From: a virus
IMG/VR virus record: IMGVR_UViG_3300027734_000048
Coordinates: 52,567 to 116,566 of that record
Length of the DNA: 64,000 nt
Strand: one strand, 5' to 3'
Under the pieces are notes generated by a model that made no database searches, had not been told where the DNA came from, and saw only the letters and a list, made by a program, of their open reading frames with translations. The first letter of the stretch is position 1. Each line of letters begins with the position of its first letter. The position numbers and the translations under genes were made by a program. Shown piece after piece: positions 50,111 to 56,808 of the stretch.

Positions 50111-50134
50111 CCTGAGCACGATTTAAAACTGCTC
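50111..50134 (+). repeat. Post-operon hairpin element, copy 4
   Basis: CCTGAGCACGATTT then AAAACTGCTC; with the next A the TGAGCA/TGCTCA stem is complete. 10 nt past the DUF932 stop and 6 nt before tRNA-Asp, so it might also guide processing. Confidence 0.65.
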
Positions 50135-50139
50135 AACAT

Positions 50140-50213
50140 GGTCCGTTAGAATAGTTGGTTAGTTCGCTACCCTGTCACGGTAGAGGTCACGGGTTCAAGT
50201 CCCGTACGGATCG
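50140..50213 (+). tRNA. tRNA-Asp (GTC)
   Basis: Full cloverleaf: acceptor GGTCCGT/ACGGATC, anticodon loop CTGTCAC (GTC), T arm CGGGTTCAAGTCCCG. No encoded CCA. It lies apart from the other tRNAs, between DUF932 and the next operon. Confidence 0.95.
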
Positions 50214-50251
50214 CAAGTAATAAATATGCAAGTGAATGCATAAAAATGCGG

Positions 50252-50276
50252 GACGTCGGCTGTGACCTAAATCACA
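50252..50276. promoter_or_regulatory. Cassette: GACGTC and perfect Crp-like site
   Basis: GACGTC 50252-50257, TGTGA-CCTAAA-TCACA 50261-50276. Confidence 0.7.
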
Positions 50277-50297
50277 TGACATTTTTAATAAAAAACA

Positions 50298-50322
50298 ATT
50301 ACGAAGACTTGATTTTTTCCCC
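50298..50322 (+). repeat. ATTACGAAGA...TTTTTTCCCC element, copy 1
   Basis: ATTACGAAGACTT then GATTTTTTCCCC. Three more copies at 53281, 53338 and 53765. Here its TTGATT lies 17 nt before GATAAT, so it overlaps the promoter of the 50344 gene. Confidence 0.65.
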
Positions 50323-50343
50323 AGTCCATGAGATAATTAATAT

Positions 50344-50511
50344 ATGACCCAAACAACCAAACCATACACAATAGATGAACTAATGCAAAAAATATATGAT
50401 GAGAATTTTTCTCATTTTGATTTCATGGACAACATGAATGGTGGAGAATGTGATTGTAAATTACATATAGCAATGGATTTGATGTATGAATATGGGGGTG
50501 GATTATGTTAG
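50344..50511 (+). CDS. 55-residue acidic protein, leaderless
   Basis: MTQTTKPYTIDELMQKIYD..., acidic, with CDCK. GATAAT, exactly 6 nt, ATG. Its end overlaps the next gene by 7 nt. Confidence 0.7.
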   Translation: MTQTTKPYTIDELMQKIYDENFSHFDFMDNMNGGECDCKLHIAMDLMYEYGGGLC

Positions 50512-50663
50512 GCTATAATAAAACAGATCTAGATGATATGACAGAAGGTTTGTCAGTGGTCTTGGATACAATTAAGGATAACCCATATGTTTACAATAGC
50601 GTATGGAAAGCAAGAGACCTACTTGAGGGTCTATGGGCAGAAGGGTACTTTGACTACAAATGA
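50505..50663 (+). CDS. 52-residue early protein
   Basis: MLGYNKTDLDDMTEGLSVVL..., acidic helical protein with an aromatic end. ATGA overlap with the next gene. Not recognised. Confidence 0.66.
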   Translation: MLGYNKTDLDDMTEGLSVVLDTIKDNPYVYNSVWKARDLLEGLWAEGYFDYK

Positions 50664-50866
50664 AAGTTAAAATCAGTCTTGAACAAACCATAGATATTGA
50701 TGAAGCAATGTCTAATGATATAGGGTTTGAACTCTATGGTCCCTCTGATATGAGCACGGAAGATAAAGTAGATTATCTAATGGCTAGATTTGCTGAAGAC
50801 ATAGATACTATGGTAAAGTATGATGAAGTGTTGGGCAACATCTCAGTAGAATATATAGAGGACTAA
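50660..50866 (+). CDS. Small acidic early protein
   Basis: A 68-residue protein (MKVKISLEQTIDIDEAMSND...), acidic, beta-alpha. Coupled start. Not recognised. Confidence 0.7.
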   Translation: MKVKISLEQTIDIDEAMSNDIGFELYGPSDMSTEDKVDYLMARFAEDIDTMVKYDEVLGNISVEYIED

Positions 50867-50867
50867 T

Positions 50868-51074
50868 ATGTGGACTAAGTATAGTTATGTTTGTACAGAC
50901 TGTGATTCTTTAATTGAGGTTACTACAAATACCGTGCCAGTTATGGATCCAGGCTGTGTATGTGGCTTAGATACCTTCGTTACTCGTACTGCCATGGAGC
51001 CAACGGTACAGCCTAATGTGACGAGTATCACACCCACAGGGCTTGTAAAAATCAACTCAAACCCCTATAATTAA
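50868..51074 (+). CDS. Small zinc-ribbon-like protein
   Basis: A 68-residue protein with YVCTDCDSLIEV and GCVCGL (CxxC...CxC). A perfect Crp-like site (51017-51032) and a TATAAT box for the next gene are embedded in its 3' end. Confidence 0.72.
   Translation: MWTKYSYVCTDCDSLIEVTTNTVPVMDPGCVCGLDTFVTRTAMEPTVQPNVTSITPTGLVKINSNPYN
51017..51032. promoter_or_regulatory. Perfect Crp-like site inside a gene
   Basis: TGTGA-CGAGTA-TCACA within the zinc-ribbon gene, 46 nt before the next leaderless start. Confidence 0.6.
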
Positions 51075-51077
51075 TAT

Positions 51078-51230
51078 ATGGACCTAAATACATTTAGAGA
51101 ATATATCAGACTACACGCCATATCCCTTGAACAGGATTTGGAAAACGAGGACGGTGCTGATAGCATTGTTCCTTACCTAGAAGGAGCCATTCATGTATCC
51201 AAACACTACTTGGAGGTTTTAAATGGATAA
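51078..51230 (+). CDS. 50-residue acidic protein, leaderless
   Basis: MDLNTFREYIRLHAISLEQD..., acidic helices. TATAAT, 6 nt, ATG. Overlaps the next gene by 8 nt. Confidence 0.7.
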   Translation: MDLNTFREYIRLHAISLEQDLENEDGADSIVPYLEGAIHVSKHYLEVLNG

Positions 51231-51507
51231 GATGACATTAGACCCATACCTAATGAAACAGGTAGACATGGGTATGGACGGAGCAGACATTCTGCACGGA
51301 CACCTAAAGACTATGATGTATGAGGCTGAACAACAGTTAGACCTATGCATTGAGGCAGAGGAGTACTCAGAGGAAGCCATGGACTCTATGGCTCGTACGG
51401 AGGCTTCAGGATACCTTGACGCACTATCTGAGGTTTATGCCTTGACCTATGCCATTGCTTTTGCCAAAGAAGATATTAAGAACCGTAAGGAGATTCTTGG
51501 TGAATAA
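51223..51507 (+). CDS. Small acidic helical protein
   Basis: A 94-residue protein, all-helical, Met/Glu-rich (MYEAEQQLDLCIEAEEYSEEAMD...). Coupled to both neighbours. Not recognised. Confidence 0.74.
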   Translation: MDKMTLDPYLMKQVDMGMDGADILHGHLKTMMYEAEQQLDLCIEAEEYSEEAMDSMARTEASGYLDALSEVYALTYAIAFAKEDIKNRKEILGE

Positions 51508-52018
51508 CTTTGTTGAGTTAGATTATGATGAATGGGTTGATACGTATAAGCCTATTCTTAATCATATAGAGACAAATGCTTCCTTTGACGGTATGATGTT
51601 TGAGACCTATGGCGATGAGGTAGAGTTTGTCAAGGCAACTGATGAGAATCGTATCTGGATGTATGGAGACGGAGACGACGGTGGGTCTTACATATGGTCT
51701 GGCTGGGGCTTTGTTAATAGAATAGGATACTTTATCACTGAGGTACCTTTTCCTGATAATACTACTATTCAAGTTCAAGTCTCACTACCTTGGTTTTTCT
51801 GTGAGAACTGTAACGAAGAAATGGAAGACCCTGATAATACTATTAGAGATGCCTTTGATGAGGCAGACTTGCAAAAATGCCCTGAGTGTGCTACCCTTGA
51901 AGAAATGACCCTAGTAGGATTGGAAAATAAAATGGATAAAGACCCAATAAATGAAGTAGAACAAGATGAGGAAGAAACCGTGTTTCACTCATTCACAGAA
52001 CGGACGGTACAAATCTAA
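51500..52018 (+). CDS. Acidic protein with CxxC pair
   Basis: A 172-residue, very acidic protein. Beta-rich N-terminal part (SYIWSGWGFVNRIGYFITEV), then CENCNEEM...LQKCPECATLEE (two CxxC, zinc ribbon-like), then a Glu/Asp tail. Start GTG at 51500 with AAGGAG 7 nt upstream and an 8-nt overlap with the previous gene. Could be a DNA mimic or protein-binding factor; not recognised. Confidence 0.75.
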   Translation: MNNFVELDYDEWVDTYKPILNHIETNASFDGMMFETYGDEVEFVKATDENRIWMYGDGDDGGSYIWSGWGFVNRIGYFITEVPFPDNTTIQVQVSLPWFFCENCNEEMEDPDNTIRDAFDEADLQKCPECATLEEMTLVGLENKMDKDPINEVEQDEEETVFHSFTERTVQI

Positions 52019-52200
52019 TGCCTAAGTACACAGTAACAGCCACACGAGAGACTTACTATGAGTTTGAGATTGAGGCAGAGGATGAACTATCTGCTGAAGA
52101 TCAAGTAAGACAATTAGAACTTGAAGGTGACATTGAAACATATGCCTATGACTGGTATCCTTTAGAAGTACAATCAATCGAAGAGGAAGAGGAAGAGTAA
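52018..52200 (+). CDS. Small acidic protein
   Basis: A 60-residue protein (MPKYTVTATRETYYEFEIEAEDELSAEDQV...EEEEEE), of the small dodecin or HicB-like beta-alpha type with a poly-Glu tail. TAATG at both ends. Confidence 0.72.
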   Translation: MPKYTVTATRETYYEFEIEAEDELSAEDQVRQLELEGDIETYAYDWYPLEVQSIEEEEEE

Positions 52201-52547
52201 TGGGAGCACGAATTAATTACGTATTCAAAGACAGTGAGTCAGGGCCTATGGTTGTACTCTATAGCCACTGGGGTCAGACTGAATGGGAGCGGGACCTAGC
52301 AATGGCCCTGCAACACGCAAAACCTCGTCTAGGTGATTCATCATATGGTACCCGTATGATTATTAGTTATCTTATTCAAGATAGCATTCTGGAAGAGACA
52401 GGGTTTGGTATCTATGCTATCGACAATGATGGCTATGACCTAGGAGAGCAAACCGTGCTCATCGACTTCACTAACAATACTATTACTGATAATGTATCAG
52501 TAGACTTTGATAAATTTGTGGCTGCGTATTCGCCACTAACTGTCTAA
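52200..52547 (+). CDS. Early protein of unknown function
   Basis: A 115-residue protein (MGARINYVFKDSESGPMVVLYSHWGQTEWERDLAMAL...), a pattern common to small actinophage early proteins (YSHWGG-type). Last gene of the operon before terminator 52570-52612. Confidence 0.77.
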   Translation: MGARINYVFKDSESGPMVVLYSHWGQTEWERDLAMALQHAKPRLGDSSYGTRMIISYLIQDSILEETGFGIYAIDNDGYDLGEQTVLIDFTNNTITDNVSVDFDKFVAAYSPLTV

Positions 52548-52569
52548 GGAGTGGGTCCCTTAGACTAAT

Positions 52570-52612
52570 GGGGATGGGGTAAGTCCTGCAGATTTGCCCC
52601 TCCCCTTCTTTT
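52570..52612 (+). terminator. G/C-rich terminator
   Basis: GGGGATGGGG pairs with CCCCTCCCC (one bulge), followed by TTCTTTT. Confidence 0.75.
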
Positions 52613-52622
52613 GCGGTACAAT
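52594..52622 (+). promoter_or_regulatory. Promoter TTGCCC-17-TACAAT
   Basis: -35 TTGCCC overlaps the terminator's descending arm; -10 TACAAT. An AGAGGAG site for the next gene follows. Confidence 0.6.
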
Positions 52623-52640
52623 AGATAAGAGAGGAGTATC

Positions 52641-52880
52641 ATGCCTAGAAGTAGTATATATGCCAAGCCCTCGCATAATAAAGAATCAAGAAAAGCAGAG
52701 CAAATAGCAAAACTACTCACGGAAGATTTCTCTATTGACCTAGAGCGAGTTGGCTATTATTTGGTTAGAAATCTACCTATGATTGTTTTTCATAGGTTTG
52801 ATGTCCTTGCCTTGACAGCACAGGAAGAGCATGGTAAACTTATGGAAGAGATGAAAACAGGAGGCCCATCATGGCGGTAG
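52641..52880 (+). CDS. Small basic/amphipathic early protein
   Basis: A 79-residue protein (MPRSSIYAKPSHNKESRKAEQIAKLL...). Basic N-terminus, helical body. Overlaps the next gene by 10 nt. Not recognised. Confidence 0.72.
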   Translation: MPRSSIYAKPSHNKESRKAEQIAKLLTEDFSIDLERVGYYLVRNLPMIVFHRFDVLALTAQEEHGKLMEEMKTGGPSWR

Positions 52881-53173
52881 AGTTTGCAGATAAAGCAGGT
52901 ATCTTAGGAACACTCTGGATCGAGTTCAGAGCAGATGAAGATTTTTCAGATTTTATTGAATACAATGACCTTGGATTACCAATGGCATATATGATTGCAG
53001 AAGGTTTGGTTAAAGAACTTACAGCAACAGGTGAATCATTAATCGATGAAACATTTAATATGTTTTGTGAATTGCTAGAAATCACAGAAGAAGATTTTGA
53101 TGCTCTTGATGATATTAACCTTGGTTCGGTTTTGATGTTTGCTTATAATAAAAAGCAGAACACAGCAGAATAA
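52871..53173 (+). CDS. Small acidic early protein
   Basis: A 100-residue acidic, helical protein (MAVEFADKAGILGTLWIEF..., LLEITEEDFDALDDINLG). Coupled start. Not recognised. Confidence 0.74.
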   Translation: MAVEFADKAGILGTLWIEFRADEDFSDFIEYNDLGLPMAYMIAEGLVKELTATGESLIDETFNMFCELLEITEEDFDALDDINLGSVLMFAYNKKQNTAE

Positions 53174-53183
53174 TTAAACATTG

Positions 53184-53205
53184 CGAGGGGCCTTGCGCCC
53201 CTTGC
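53184..53205 (+). terminator. Probable terminator
   Basis: GGGGC/GCCCC stem (GAGGGGCcttgcGCCCCTTG) with a short T-containing tail, 10 nt past a stop codon. Confidence 0.6.
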
Positions 53206-53473
53206 TTTGTGCTGCCTGGACGGGACGTCAAACCATATCAAATCGGACATATTACCCAAACCACATTTTCTTATATAAACATTACGAAGATCAAATTCTT
53301 TTCCCCAAACGTGGAACTTTTATTTTTTAAAACAAAGATTACGAAGGACAAATATTTTTCCCCGTACCAAACCTTATATCAGACAAACCTTTATTTGTCA
53401 AGTATTCAAATAATATATCCAAACCCCTATATCATACAAACATTTGTTTGTCAAATAGGTGTATAATAATTTT
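53206..53473. repeat. AT-rich repeat region, part 1 of possible origin
   Basis: No gene seen. It holds a GACGTC (53224), AATCGGACAT, two copies of the ATTACGAAG...TTTTTCCCC element (53281-53306 and 53338-53363), one ATATCCAAA (53415-53423) and paired GACAAA/TTTGTC and ACAAAC/GTTTGT inverted repeats. A TATAAT lies 6 nt before the next ATG. Confidence 0.55.
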
Positions 53474-53686
53474 ATGAGTCCAAGACATTTTTCTAGAACA
53501 ATGAATCCACAAATGGCAAGACAAGAAGATAAAGGTTTGGAACAAGTCTTTACTTCCTTTACTGTTCTTATAGGGTTGGGTAGATACTTTTCTCCAGATC
53601 CCGTCGTGGCAATGTCTAATAAGACTATCGAAGATCCAGAAGCGGGACGGGATCAAAAGATAAACCACTCTTCCCTATATAACTAA
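53474..53686 (+). CDS. Small leaderless protein within repeat region
   Basis: A 70-residue protein (MSPRHFSRTMNPQMARQEDKG..., TFTVLIG-type hydrophobic stretch). TATAAT, 6 nt, ATG fixes the start. Not recognised; the only gene between the two AT-rich repeat blocks. Confidence 0.65.
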   Translation: MSPRHFSRTMNPQMARQEDKGLEQVFTSFTVLIGLGRYFSPDPVVAMSNKTIEDPEAGRDQKINHSSLYN

Positions 53687-54094
53687 TACCTGATATACAA
53701 ACACTTTTATCCAAACAATTTTTTGATTTGTTTTGGATATTTTTTATATCTTTTCAAATAAAATATTACGATAATCAAACATTTTTCCCCAAATTTGGAT
53801 ATTTTTGTCATACAATTTTGGTACAAAATGAAGTTGACAAACATAAGGTTTGGGTATATAATGCCATGTTTGGATATATGGATTTGACAAAGGTTTGGAT
53901 ATGTGATAGGGGGTTTGGCCCGTAAGATTACGACGCCCTTCTTATAAATGCTCTATACTCCACTATCCTCCACTTTACTCCACTTCTAGAATGTCAAACA
54001 ACATAATCAGTAATATTTATTTGTGGATAAACCTGTGGATAACTAACATTTTTATGACCTATATCTGTTAACCTTCATGTGATACTATAGGGTT
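53687..54094. repeat. AT-rich iteron-like region with DnaA-like boxes; origin candidate
   Basis: About 400 nt with no convincing gene. Four perfect TTTGGATAT (53732, 53794, 53869, 53894), one ATTACGA...TTTTTCCCC element (53765-53790), a perfect TTGACA-17-TATAAT promoter (53834-53862), repeated CTCCACT units (about 53958-53988) and two DnaA-like TGTGGATAA boxes (54022-54030 and 54034-54042). This mix is what an iteron-type replication origin would look like; function is inferred. Confidence 0.45.
53834..53862 (+). promoter_or_regulatory. Consensus promoter TTGACA-17-TATAAT without clear gene
   Basis: Perfect -35 and -10 with 17-nt spacing. Only a 19-codon ORF starts 3 nt later, so the transcript may be non-coding or an origin primer. 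Confidence 0.7.
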
Positions 54095-54226
54095 ATGGAA
54101 TGCAAACACTACTATGAAATTGATCTAGATGGCAAGGTTTCTTGCTCTAATTGTCATGCTGCAGTAGATGAAATTGAAACAAAAAATAACGATTTCTGGT
54201 CATCACAAATGAGTTTTGAGGAATAG
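54095..54226 (+). CDS. 43-residue CxxC protein, leaderless
   Basis: MECKHYYEIDLDGKVSCSNCHAAVDE, with Cys/His pairs typical of a tiny zinc finger. TACTAT, 6 nt, ATG. Confidence 0.66.
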   Translation: MECKHYYEIDLDGKVSCSNCHAAVDEIETKNNDFWSSQMSFEE

Positions 54227-54262
54227 GTTTTATATCTTATACTAGGGGTTATTGGGTCTTTC

Positions 54263-54291
54263 TTGACTTACCCGCTCCAAATTGCTATACT
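54263..54291 (+). promoter_or_regulatory. Promoter TTGACT-17-TATACT, leaderless
   Basis: TTGACT 54263-54268, TATACT 54286-54291, extended TGC; the ATG lies 6 nt later at 54298. Confidence 0.82.
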
Positions 54292-54297
54292 AGATAC

Positions 54298-54435
54298 ATG
54301 AATAAAGAATATCGAATTAAAGACAGATACTGGGTACAGGTGGGCTATTCAAAAGGCTTTGGTCTAGGCTTTCGTATTGATCGCTATTCAACAAATATAG
54401 ATTTCCTATGGTTTTGGATTAGCATTGAGTACTAA
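54298..54435 (+). CDS. 45-residue aromatic-rich protein, leaderless
   Basis: MNKEYRIKDRYWVQVGYSKG...FLWFWISIEY, basic then hydrophobic. Overlaps the next gene by 11 nt. Confidence 0.66.
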   Translation: MNKEYRIKDRYWVQVGYSKGFGLGFRIDRYSTNIDFLWFWISIEY

Positions 54436-54637
54436 GACATATGAAATCCCTGATCCATTCCAAACCTTTGTAGCCAAGAAATATGCCAATGCTAAAGGCT
54501 ATGTACATGACTGGTTTACTGGTGAATGGTCTTATACTTGCTCTACTTGTAAGGAAGATCTTTCTGGTCCATCCCGCAAAATTTTGACAAAGATCAGGTT
54601 ATATCATACAAGAAATGAGTGCCTTGGTGGATACTAA
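54425..54637 (+). CDS. Small zinc-ribbon-like protein
   Basis: A 70-residue protein with WSYTCSTCKEDLSGPSRKI and a His/Cys end. The start is TTG at 54425, because no ATG is in frame and it overlaps the previous stop. Not recognised. Confidence 0.62.
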   Translation: MSTKTYEIPDPFQTFVAKKYANAKGYVHDWFTGEWSYTCSTCKEDLSGPSRKILTKIRLYHTRNECLGGY

Positions 54638-54791
54638 TTGCTGCACAATTGATAAAGACAGTGAGTCCTTCTGGTATACCCATCAAACCATGCCTGATGG
54701 CCATATCTGGTGTCTCACCAAGTCTATGGTCGATAAGGCTAAGGCTGATATTAAGGCTAAGTATGGAAATAAGAAAAGACACAGACAGTAA
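54615..54791 (+). CDS. Small Cys-containing early protein
   Basis: A 58-residue protein (MSALVDTNCCTIDKDSESFWY..., basic Lys/Arg tail). Overlaps the previous gene and ends 1 nt before the HNH gene. Confidence 0.62.
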   Translation: MSALVDTNCCTIDKDSESFWYTHQTMPDGHIWCLTKSMVDKAKADIKAKYGNKKRHRQ

Positions 54792-55157
54792 ATGCCAATT
54801 AAATCTAAGGAAGAGCGTAATCGTGTCCAACGCCTATGGTATCAGCGCAATAAAGAAGCAAGACTAATCCAGATCAAATCTAAGGTATCTTGGATAAGAA
54901 AATATGTGTCTGACCATAAGGCTAATAACCCTATCTGTGTTGACTGTGGAATTGATTATCCTCCACATGTGTTAGATTTTGATCACTTACCAGAGTTTGA
55001 AAAATCTTTTGCTCTATCATCATCTGGTGTTAAGGGCAGAGGCTTAGACTCAGTTAATTCTGAGATAGCAAAATGTGAGATAGTCTGTGCCAATTGCCAT
55101 AGACATAGAACCTTTATGAGAAAAGCAGAAGCAAGGGCTAAAAGCAATGATAGTTAA
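54792..55157 (+). CDS. HNH endonuclease
   Basis: A 121-residue protein. Basic helical N-terminus; zinc site C49xxC52 (CVDCG) with C99xxC102 (CANCH); catalytic block LDFDH (Asp64-His65) and NCHRHRT. Size and basic N-terminus fit a free-standing phage HNH nuclease, possibly linked to packaging or homing. No terminase is visible next to it. Confidence 0.88.
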   Translation: MPIKSKEERNRVQRLWYQRNKEARLIQIKSKVSWIRKYVSDHKANNPICVDCGIDYPPHVLDFDHLPEFEKSFALSSSGVKGRGLDSVNSEIAKCEIVCANCHRHRTFMRKAEARAKSNDS

Positions 55158-55199
55158 TTACCTAGACTGGCTTACTATTAATAATATAGATTGGGAATA

Positions 55200-55430
55200 A
55201 TGACATACGACGAAATCTCTACTCAGATAGAGTCTTTGAAGACTGCTAGAGGTGGTTGGACTAAAGCCTCTCTTGCATCTCTTGGTGTACCCTGGCCTCC
55301 TCCTGCAGGTTGGAAGCAAAGACTACTAGATAAGGCAACAGATAGAACATGTGAACATAAGTGGTATATGAGATCACCTGGAATTCAGTGTGTAAATTGT
55401 TTTATAGTCTGGGAAAAGAGTATGGGATGA
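55200..55430 (+). CDS. Small protein with Trp/Pro-rich centre
   Basis: A 76-residue protein (MTYDEISTQIESLKTARGGWTKASLASLGVPWPPPAGW...). This N-terminal pattern occurs in actinophage proteins near HNH genes. C-terminal CEHKW...CVNCFI (zinc-like). Coupled by TAATG to a 17-codon ORF (55147-55200) that overlaps the HNH end. Confidence 0.72.
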   Translation: MTYDEISTQIESLKTARGGWTKASLASLGVPWPPPAGWKQRLLDKATDRTCEHKWYMRSPGIQCVNCFIVWEKSMG

Positions 55431-55531
55431 GAATATTAATCTGTCCAGTCTGTAAAAAGGAATGGGATTTAAGATGGGGTATATTTGGACACGACTCCCT
55501 ATCTAGGCATATGAAGGCTAATCACCGATAG
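55427..55531 (+). CDS. 34-residue zinc-finger peptide
   Basis: MRILICPVCKKEWDLRWGIFG...SLSRHMKANHR: CxxC...HxxxxH, a C2H2-like finger. ATGA overlap with the previous gene. Confidence 0.66.
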   Translation: MRILICPVCKKEWDLRWGIFGHDSLSRHMKANHR

Positions 55532-55604
55532 TGCCCGTGTAGGGCATGGGATGGTTTTATAATTCCTATTTTTGCCGAACTTTAAAAAATGCTATAATTA
55601 AAAT

Positions 55605-56489
55605 ATGCAAAAAGATTCAAACATAATAAATATGCTTCGCTTGGAAATGTATAGTACTTTTGTACTAAATGGGTATGGAATGCCATTTGGTTCAAGCATC
55701 ACTATTGATCCTAATACAAAGTACATCACAAATTCCCTTGGATTTCGCACACAAGAATTTGGTAAAACACCAGATTTTATTTTTGCTGGATGTTCTCACA
55801 CTTGGGGATGGGGTATTGACGAGTCTTTGATTTGGGGCAATCGTATTGCAAAAACCAAGCAGATCGAGACACGAAACCTTGGAATTAGTAATGGTTCTAT
55901 AACAACAATAATAGATAATCTAATCGCATATTTTGACAAATTTGGTAAGCCAAAAGTATTATTTTGTTTATTTCCAAGTTTAGCAAGAATGAATGTTTGG
56001 ACAGATAGAAGTGTATTTATTGGAAGACACGGATTTGATTCTTTAAGAGATACAGCCGTTCCAGTTAAGGGTGATCTTCCAAAATATTCACAAAAACCAC
56101 ACAAGTTAGAAGAGGTTTTAACTTCAGAACTACCAACCCTATTATCATTAAAATATATTTTAAATTTTGAGCAATACTGTATATCTAATAATATTATTTT
56201 TAAATATGCATTTTGGGATCCAACAGATGACCGAATGATGAATGGCTTACCCCACAATAATAGTTATCAGGGTTATGTTAAGTCTGACTCTGATCTATGG
56301 GTTAGAGATGGTATTGTTGAGGTTTTTAATGGATCTAAGGATTGTCACACACCATCTAACGAATTAGAGCAGTACGCATGGCTTCATGGTATGGATATAG
56401 AGTTATCAAGTTTGCCCCATATTGGCGCACATAGACAAATTCATTACTACGAACTATTTCTTAATGAATATGATAAGATTTATTCATGA
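55605..56489 (+). CDS. SGNH/GDSL hydrolase-like protein (copy 1)
   Basis: A 294-residue protein. The nucleophile block FIFAGCSHTWGWG places Ser64; a late His (LPHIGAHRQIH) could compl the catalytic pair. Central KVLFCLFPSLARMNV fits the family's central sheet. It shares layout with 61483-62373. SGNH enzymes remove or add acyl groups, for instance on glycans. Leaderless (TATAAT, 6 nt, ATG). Its end overlaps a 27-residue basic peptide gene by ATGA. Confidence 0.78.
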   Translation: MQKDSNIINMLRLEMYSTFVLNGYGMPFGSSITIDPNTKYITNSLGFRTQEFGKTPDFIFAGCSHTWGWGIDESLIWGNRIAKTKQIETRNLGISNGSITTIIDNLIAYFDKFGKPKVLFCLFPSLARMNVWTDRSVFIGRHGFDSLRDTAVPVKGDLPKYSQKPHKLEEVLTSELPTLLSLKYILNFEQYCISNNIIFKYAFWDPTDDRMMNGLPHNNSYQGYVKSDSDLWVRDGIVEVFNGSKDCHTPSNELEQYAWLHGMDIELSSLPHIGAHRQIHYYELFLNEYDKIYS

Positions 56490-56569
56490 AATTTATACTA
56501 TTTTATTTAGAAAGACTTGTTAGGTCCATATTAAAGAAAAATAAAAAGAAAAAAGACTATACTTATTAG
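56486..56569 (+). CDS. 27-residue basic peptide after SGNH gene (copy 1)
   Basis: MKFILFYLERLVRSILKKNK..., a hydrophobic start, Lys-rich body and Tyr at the end. ATGA overlap with the SGNH gene. The second SGNH gene is followed by an analogous peptide, which argues for function. Confidence 0.6.
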   Translation: MKFILFYLERLVRSILKKNKKKKDYTY

Positions 56570-56576
56570 TCCAACA

Positions 56577-56598
56577 TGTCTGTAGTATCTGGTATACT
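56577..56598 (+). promoter_or_regulatory. TGTCAG-type promoter 9 (one mismatch), leaderless
   Basis: CATGTCTG, 10 nt, TATACT with a TGG before it; ATG follows at 6 nt (56605). Confidence 0.7.
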
Positions 56599-56604
56599 GT
56601 AATA

Positions 56605-56796
56605 ATGATTACAACACTATTAATTTTACTGACTTGGTATATTACAAAACTCTACTATACCCGAAGCATAAAATTTTATATGCCAGAACTACAAGAGCAC
56701 GGCCTGATCAATGCAAGATGCTCAAGATGTTCACAACACATCATCATTTCTGAAGAAGAAATGCGTACGCCATACTATTGCGTTGTGTGCAAGTAA
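56605..56796 (+). CDS. Membrane-anchored zinc-ribbon protein
   Basis: A 63-residue protein: N-terminal transmembrane helix (MITTLLILLTWYITKLYY), then ARCSRCSQHIII...PYYCVVCK, two CxxC. Leaderless. Function unknown. Confidence 0.72.
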   Translation: MITTLLILLTWYITKLYYTRSIKFYMPELQEHGLINARCSRCSQHIIISEEEMRTPYYCVVCK

Positions 56797-56808
56797 AATA
56801 GGAGAAAA

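Noticed and set aside
53209-53466. Open frame in the AT-rich repeat region
   Set aside because: Spans the ATTACGA...CCCC repeats and has no start signal; the repeats explain the openness.
53728-53925. Open frame rich in Phe and Trp in the iteron-like region
   Set aside because: Encoded mostly by TTTGGATAT repeats and T-runs; no start signal.
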